Of a stretch of DNA of 64,000 nucleotides, positions 60,854 through 64,000 are shown piece by piece. The position numbers and the translations under genes are program-made. Numbering within the stretch: the first letter of the stretch is position 1; each line of letters begins with the position of its first letter. The stretch spans positions 1 through 64,000 of the forward strand of contig CAKSPZ010000003.1 in NCBI GenBank assembly GCA_934486635.1, in the 5' to 3' direction. The notes beneath the pieces were generated by a model that saw only the letters and a program-made list of their open reading frames with translations, was not told the DNA's origin and searched no databases. Source of the DNA: an uncultured Eubacteriales bacterium (GTDB taxonomy: Bacteria; Bacillota; Clostridia; Oscillospirales; Acutalibacteraceae).

Positions 60854-61766
60854 AGAGATTATTTCAATTTCACCAGAAGTGAAAGAAGCTATTTTAAACA
60901 ATAAACCTGTAGTAGCATTGGAATCTACTATAATTTCTCATGGAATGCCGTATCCTAAAAATGTAGAAACAGCAATCAATGTAGAAAAAATAATAAGGGA
61001 AAACGGAGCAGTACCAGCTACTATTGCGATAATCAAAGGTGTTCCTATAATTGGTATTACTAAGGAACAAATTGATTATTTAGGCAAAAAAGGCTGTAAA
61101 GTAAGAAAATCTAGTCGTAGAGATATACCAGTTTTAGTAGCTTTAAAAGAAGATGGAGCTACGACTGTAGCAGCAACTATGATACTTGCTGCTATGGCAG
61201 GGATTAAAATTTTTGCGACAGGAGGTATTGGTGGGGTGCATCGTGGTGCAGAAAAAACTATGGATATTTCTGCAGATCTTGAAGAGCTTGCTAATACAAA
61301 TGTTTCAGTAGTTTGTGCAGGAGCCAAATCAATATTAGACTTAGGTTTGACAATGGAGTATCTTGAAACCAAAGGTGTGCCAGTAATAGGCTATCAAACA
61401 GAAAATTTACCTGCCTTTTATACAAGGGAAAGCGAGTTCAACGTTAATTATAGGTTAGATACTCCAATGGAAATTGCAAAGGTAATAAAAGCCAAAGAAG
61501 ATTTACAAATAAATGGAGCTACTTTAATAGCTAATCCAATTCCGGAGAAATTTCAAATGGATAAGGACATAATTTCTTCAGCAATTAATTTGGCAGTTGA
61601 ACAAGCTAATGAACTTGGAATAAAAGGTAAAGAAATAACACCTTTCTTACTTGATAAGGTTCAGAAACTTACAGACGGTAAAAGTCTAGAATCAAATATT
61701 CAATTAGTGTATAATAATGTAAAATTAGGAGCACAGATTGCTTGTGAGCTTTGTAAATTAAAATAA
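60843..61766 (+). CDS. psuG: Pseudouridine-5'-phosphate glycosidase
   Basis: A 307-residue protein with near-invariant segments: VALESTIISHGMPYPKNVETA (first catalytic block), GVPIIGITKEQIDYL, VRKSSRRDIP, GATTVAATMILAAMAGIKIFATGGIGGVHRGA, and VSVVCAGAKSILDLGLTMEYLET. Family members carry catalytic Glu and Lys in these blocks. It salvages pseudouridine-5'-phosphate with psuK. GGAGG lies before the ATG. Confidence 0.95.
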   Translation: MNIKEIISISPEVKEAILNNKPVVALESTIISHGMPYPKNVETAINVEKIIRENGAVPATIAIIKGVPIIGITKEQIDYLGKKGCKVRKSSRRDIPVLVALKEDGATTVAATMILAAMAGIKIFATGGIGGVHRGAEKTMDISADLEELANTNVSVVCAGAKSILDLGLTMEYLETKGVPVIGYQTENLPAFYTRESEFNVNYRLDTPMEIAKVIKAKEDLQINGATLIANPIPEKFQMDKDIISSAINLAVEQANELGIKGKEITPFLLDKVQKLTDGKSLESNIQLVYNNVKLGAQIACELCKLK

Positions 61767-61827
61767 TACAGTTTTATAAAATTACTAAATATGTTTGCAT
61801 ATTTTACTGGAATATTTTAAATTTATA

Positions 61828-61836
61828 TGGTATAAT
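61828..61836 (+). promoter_or_regulatory. Extended -10 promoter of ndk
   Basis: TGGTATAAT: TG at 61828-61829, TATAAT at 61831-61836. No good -35 box. Transcription would start about 27 bases before the ATG. Confidence 0.55.
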
Positions 61837-61868
61837 TATTTAGCTATAAAAATAAAGGGGTAGTTAAT

Positions 61869-62273
61869 ATGTCAATGGAAAAAACTTATATTATGTTAAA
61901 ACCAGATTGTATAAAAAGAGGATTAATGGGAGAAGTAATTTCTAGAATAGAAAAAAAAGGCTATAAAATTTCAAATGCTAAAATGATGAATTTAGATGAA
62001 AAAATTCTTCGTGAACATTATGCTCATATAGCTGATCGCCCATTTTTCCCTGAAATAGTTGAGTATATGACATCAGGTCCAGTTTTAGGAATGATTGTAG
62101 AAGGTGAAAATGCTGTAAAGGGTATGCGCATTCTTATGGGTGCTACAAAATTTGAAGAAGCACAAGCTGGTACAATTCGTGGTGATTACGCTTTCTGTAC
62201 TGCAGAAAATATAATCCATGGTTCAGATTCTATTGAAAATGCAGAAATAGAAATAAAAAGATTCTTTAACTAA
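61869..62273 (+). CDS. ndk: Nucleoside diphosphate kinase
   Basis: A 134-residue protein of the usual length. Starts MSMEKTYIMLKPDCIKRGLMG, contains FFPEIVEYMTSGPVLGMIVEG and, near the end, GTIRGDYAFCTAENIIHGSDS with the phosphorylated His117. It equilibrates nucleoside di- and triphosphates. AAGGGG lies ahead of the ATG. Single gene between psuG and the convergent dap genes. Confidence 0.96.
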   Translation: MSMEKTYIMLKPDCIKRGLMGEVISRIEKKGYKISNAKMMNLDEKILREHYAHIADRPFFPEIVEYMTSGPVLGMIVEGENAVKGMRILMGATKFEEAQAGTIRGDYAFCTAENIIHGSDSIENAEIEIKRFFN

Positions 62274-62293
62274 TTATTACTTGTAAATGCGTT

Positions 62294-62325
62294 GTATGGT
62301 TAATAAAAACTTTTATTAACCATAC
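62294..62325. other. Hairpin 1 after ndk, no T tract
   Basis: GTATGGTTAATAAAA (62294-62308) is an exact inverse of TTTTATTAACCATAC (62311-62325). A perfect 15-bp stem with a two-base loop and no T run. It lies between ndk and the stronger terminator at 62332. Confidence 0.6.
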
Positions 62326-62331
62326 ACTAAT

Positions 62332-62382
62332 AATGGAGCCGGGTGCAAAATTTTTGCACCCGGCTCCATTTAGTTTTATTTT
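62332..62382 (+). terminator. Terminator between ndk and dapB
   Basis: AATGGAGCCGGGTGCAAAA (62332-62350) pairs with TTTTGCACCCGGCTCCATT (62352-62370), 19 bp and GC-rich, followed by TAGTTTTATTTT on the plus strand. The stem is so stable it may stop transcription from both sides. Confidence 0.85.
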
Positions 62383-63128
62383 AATAAGTCTGACATTTGA
62401 TATAACCCTGCAGGTTGAGATAACAGGAATAAAGCGGCATTTACGGCCCCAACTGCAAATATTTCTTTTGATTGGGCAGAATGTGAAATTGTTAAGGTTT
62501 CATCTTTACCAGCAAACATAACTTCATGTTCACCGACAATTGTTCCACCGCGTACCGCATGAATACCAATTTCATTACTTTTTCTAGGTCGACGATAGCT
62601 ATGACGCTCATAAACATAGTTATAGTTTTGAATGTGAGTATCTTTAATAGCGTTAGCAATCATAAAAGCGGTTCCACTTGGAGCATCTACCTTTTGATTG
62701 TGATGTTTTTCTATTATTTCAATGTCAAAAGAGTTGCCAAGTACAAGTGTTGCTTTTTTAGCGAGTTCAATTAAAAGGTTTATACCCATAGACATATTCC
62801 CAGAAAAAAATATAGGGATAGATTGAGAAGCTTTTTTTATTTTGTTGATTTGTTCTTCATTAAAACCGGTTGTGCATATAACAATAGGTAATCTTTTGTA
62901 TGTAGCATAATTAAGCAAAGAATCTAGCATTGATGGATTTGAAAAGTCTATTATAACATTTGCATCAATATTAATTTTACCGGCAGAATTAAAAATTGGA
63001 AAACAATCATTTTCATTTATACATTGATCAATACCAGCGACAATTTTACAATCATTACGTGAAAATACGGTTCTAATTACAGCACGCCCCATTTTTCCGC
63101 TAGAACCACTTAATATTATTTTAGTCAT
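62376..63128 (-). CDS. dapB: 4-hydroxy-tetrahydrodipicolinate reductase
   Basis: A 250-residue protein. ILSGSSGKMGRAVIRTVF is the NAD(P) motif. VIDFSNPSMLDSLLNYA, CTTGFNEEQINKIKKAS, FFSGNMSMGINLLIEL (catalytic region with S-G-N) and EIIEKHHNQKVDAPSGTAFMIAN follow (His and Lys of the active site). The end, GAVNAALFLLSQPAGLYQMSDLL, is typical. It reduces the product of DapA in lysine and spore dipicolinate synthesis. It follows dapA by 21 bases, with AGGAACTATA before the ATG. Confidence 0.96.
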   Translation of the reverse strand: MTKIILSGSSGKMGRAVIRTVFSRNDCKIVAGIDQCINENDCFPIFNSAGKINIDANVIIDFSNPSMLDSLLNYATYKRLPIVICTTGFNEEQINKIKKASQSIPIFFSGNMSMGINLLIELAKKATLVLGNSFDIEIIEKHHNQKVDAPSGTAFMIANAIKDTHIQNYNYVYERHSYRRPRKSNEIGIHAVRGGTIVGEHEVMFAGKDETLTISHSAQSKEIFAVGAVNAALFLLSQPAGLYQMSDLLK

Positions 63129-63149
63129 CTTTATAGTTCCTATCTAATT

Positions 63150-64000
63150 TTATTTTTTTAAAAGTCCAAAATTTTTCATAGAGTTTATTAAATTTTCTTT
63201 ATTTTCATCCGAAAGAGAAACTAAAGGTAAACGACATTTACCGCATTTAAAGCCAATTTGATTCATAGCTTCTTTTACAGGAATAGGATTAACATCACAG
63301 AATAACATATTCATAAGGTCATTTGACTTTATGAATAATTCTCTTGCGGAATTAATGTCACCAGAAAAATATTTGTGATTTATATCATGGCATTCAAGTG
63401 GACAAACATTAGCAAATACAGAAATAACACCAAGACCGCCCAACGATAAAATCGGGATGATTTGGTCATCATTCCCTGAATAAATTGCTAAATTATCTTT
63501 GCAAAGAGAAATTGTTTTTGCAATAGAAGAAAGATCACCATTTGCTTCTTTAGTTGCTACAATATTTGGATGCTTTGAAAGTTCAAGATAAGTTTCAGGT
63601 TTTATAGATACTCCAGTTCGTGAAGGAACGTTGTATAAAATTATAGGTAAATTAACGTTATCAGCAATATAAGTATAATGTTCAATTAATCCTTTTTGAG
63701 AAGTTTTATTGTAATAAGGGGTTACGATAAGTAACGCATCAACACCCAATTGTTCGGCTTCCTTTGACATTTTTAATGCATGTTCAGTATTATTGCTACC
63801 AGTACCGGCAATAACCGGAATTCTACCAGCTACTTTATTTACAGTGTATTTTATTACATCAATTTTTTCTGCATCGCTCATAGTGGCGGATTCGCCGGTA
63901 GTTCCACAGGTAATAATAGCGTCTGTTTTATTTTGTATTTGAAATTCTATAATTTCGCCTAAGACGTCAAAATTTACAGTTCCATCTTCTTTCATAGGTG
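63150..64000 (-). CDS. dapA: 4-hydroxy-tetrahydrodipicolinate synthase, N-terminus beyond the window
   Basis: About 283 residues visible, running off the right edge. The first residues seen are PMKEDGTVNFDVLGEIIEFQ; full-length enzymes have about ten more, so an internal ATG at 63995 is not the true start. Motifs: CGTTGESATMSDAEK, VIAGTGSNNTEHAL, TPYYNKTSQKGLIEHY, PIILYNVPSRTGVSI (Tyr) and VATKEANGDLSSI (Schiff-base Lys). It condenses pyruvate and aspartate semialdehyde. With dapB it supplies lysine and the spore's dipicolinate. Confidence 0.95.
   Translation of the reverse strand, partial: PMKEDGTVNFDVLGEIIEFQIQNKTDAIITCGTTGESATMSDAEKIDVIKYTVNKVAGRIPVIAGTGSNNTEHALKMSKEAEQLGVDALLIVTPYYNKTSQKGLIEHYTYIADNVNLPIILYNVPSRTGVSIKPETYLELSKHPNIVATKEANGDLSSIAKTISLCKDNLAIYSGNDDQIIPILSLGGLGVISVFANVCPLECHDINHKYFSGDINSARELFIKSNDLMNMLFCDVNPIPVKEAMNQIGFKCGKCRLPLVSLSDENKENLINSMKNFGLLKK

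Noticed and set aside
62333..62521. 62-codon plus-strand frame antisense to dapB
   Set aside because: It begins inside the ndk/dapB terminator hairpin and mirrors dapB codons; no ribosome binding site.
1..64000. CRISPR arrays, insertion sequences, rRNA genes and integrase genes
   Set aside because: No regularly spaced repeats, transposase or integrase motifs, or rRNA sequence were seen on either strand.

Overview
The window is strongly AT-rich DNA from a spore-forming, Gram-positive anaerobe of the class Clostridia. Evidence for this: sporulation morphogenesis genes (spoVM, a sipL-type DUF3794/LysM gene, spoIVA and a pdaA-like deacetylase), the Firmicutes ctsR-mcsA-mcsB-clpC operon with two CtsR boxes, AGGAGG-type ribosome binding sites, many TTG starts and sortase/BspA-type surface proteins. 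I cannot name the species; a gut-associated Oscillospirales/Ruminococcaceae-like lineage would fit.

Layout. Positions 1-9.5 kb are an accessory, surface-oriented region. It holds a secreted aerolysin-like protein cut by the window edge, and an attenuator-like leader. It also holds a sialyltransferase-like glycosyltransferase followed by a frameshifted KdsB/HMGL-aldolase/HAD polypeptide, both with export signals, then a Cys-rich lipoprotein and a secreted protein joining BspA-type leucine-rich repeats to an ADP-ribosyltransferase-like domain. Positions 9.5-17.1 kb (minus strand) hold a Rieske/FAD oxidoreductase and a dTDP-L-rhamnose operon with three GT2 glycosyltransferases. Positions 17.2-24.3 kb are housekeeping: proS, an amidase, trxB, acpS-nnrD and a type Ic aspartate aminotransferase. 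Positions 24.4-28.7 kb are a spore-envelope cluster, including two genes too short for routine calling (SpoVM, 28 aa, and a 47-aa membrane peptide).

Positions 28.7-37.8 kb carry a candidate leader RNA, a double-glycine-leader Cys-rich peptide and a large VWA/Cna-B sortase substrate. They are followed by a lipase-like hydrolase, a GT4 enzyme, cysK, and a phage-like XRE/ImmA/sigma-region-4 control module. Positions 38.0-42.6 kb are the CtsR heat-shock operon. Positions 42.6-48 kb hold DUF4364, MscS and an unusual MORN-repeat/metallo-beta-lactamase gene pair. Positions 48-56.6 kb are a complete V-type ATPase operon in the order F-I-K-E-C-G-A-B-D, whose rotor subunit carries the sodium ligands. 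Positions 56.6-64 kb hold a second double-glycine peptide under a perfect consensus promoter, a CDF transporter, asnS, tRNA-Ser(GGA), psuK-psuG, ndk, dapB and a truncated dapA.

Best candidates for something undescribed: (1) the 2.8-7.1 kb cluster, which looks like a CMP-ulosonic-acid synthesis and transfer set but carries N-terminal export signals; (2) the secreted LRR-ADP-ribosyltransferase; (3) two orphan GG-leader peptides with no transporter nearby; (4) the MORN/MBL pair beside the sodium V-ATPase. All functional statements are from reading sequence and remembered family motifs; no search was run.
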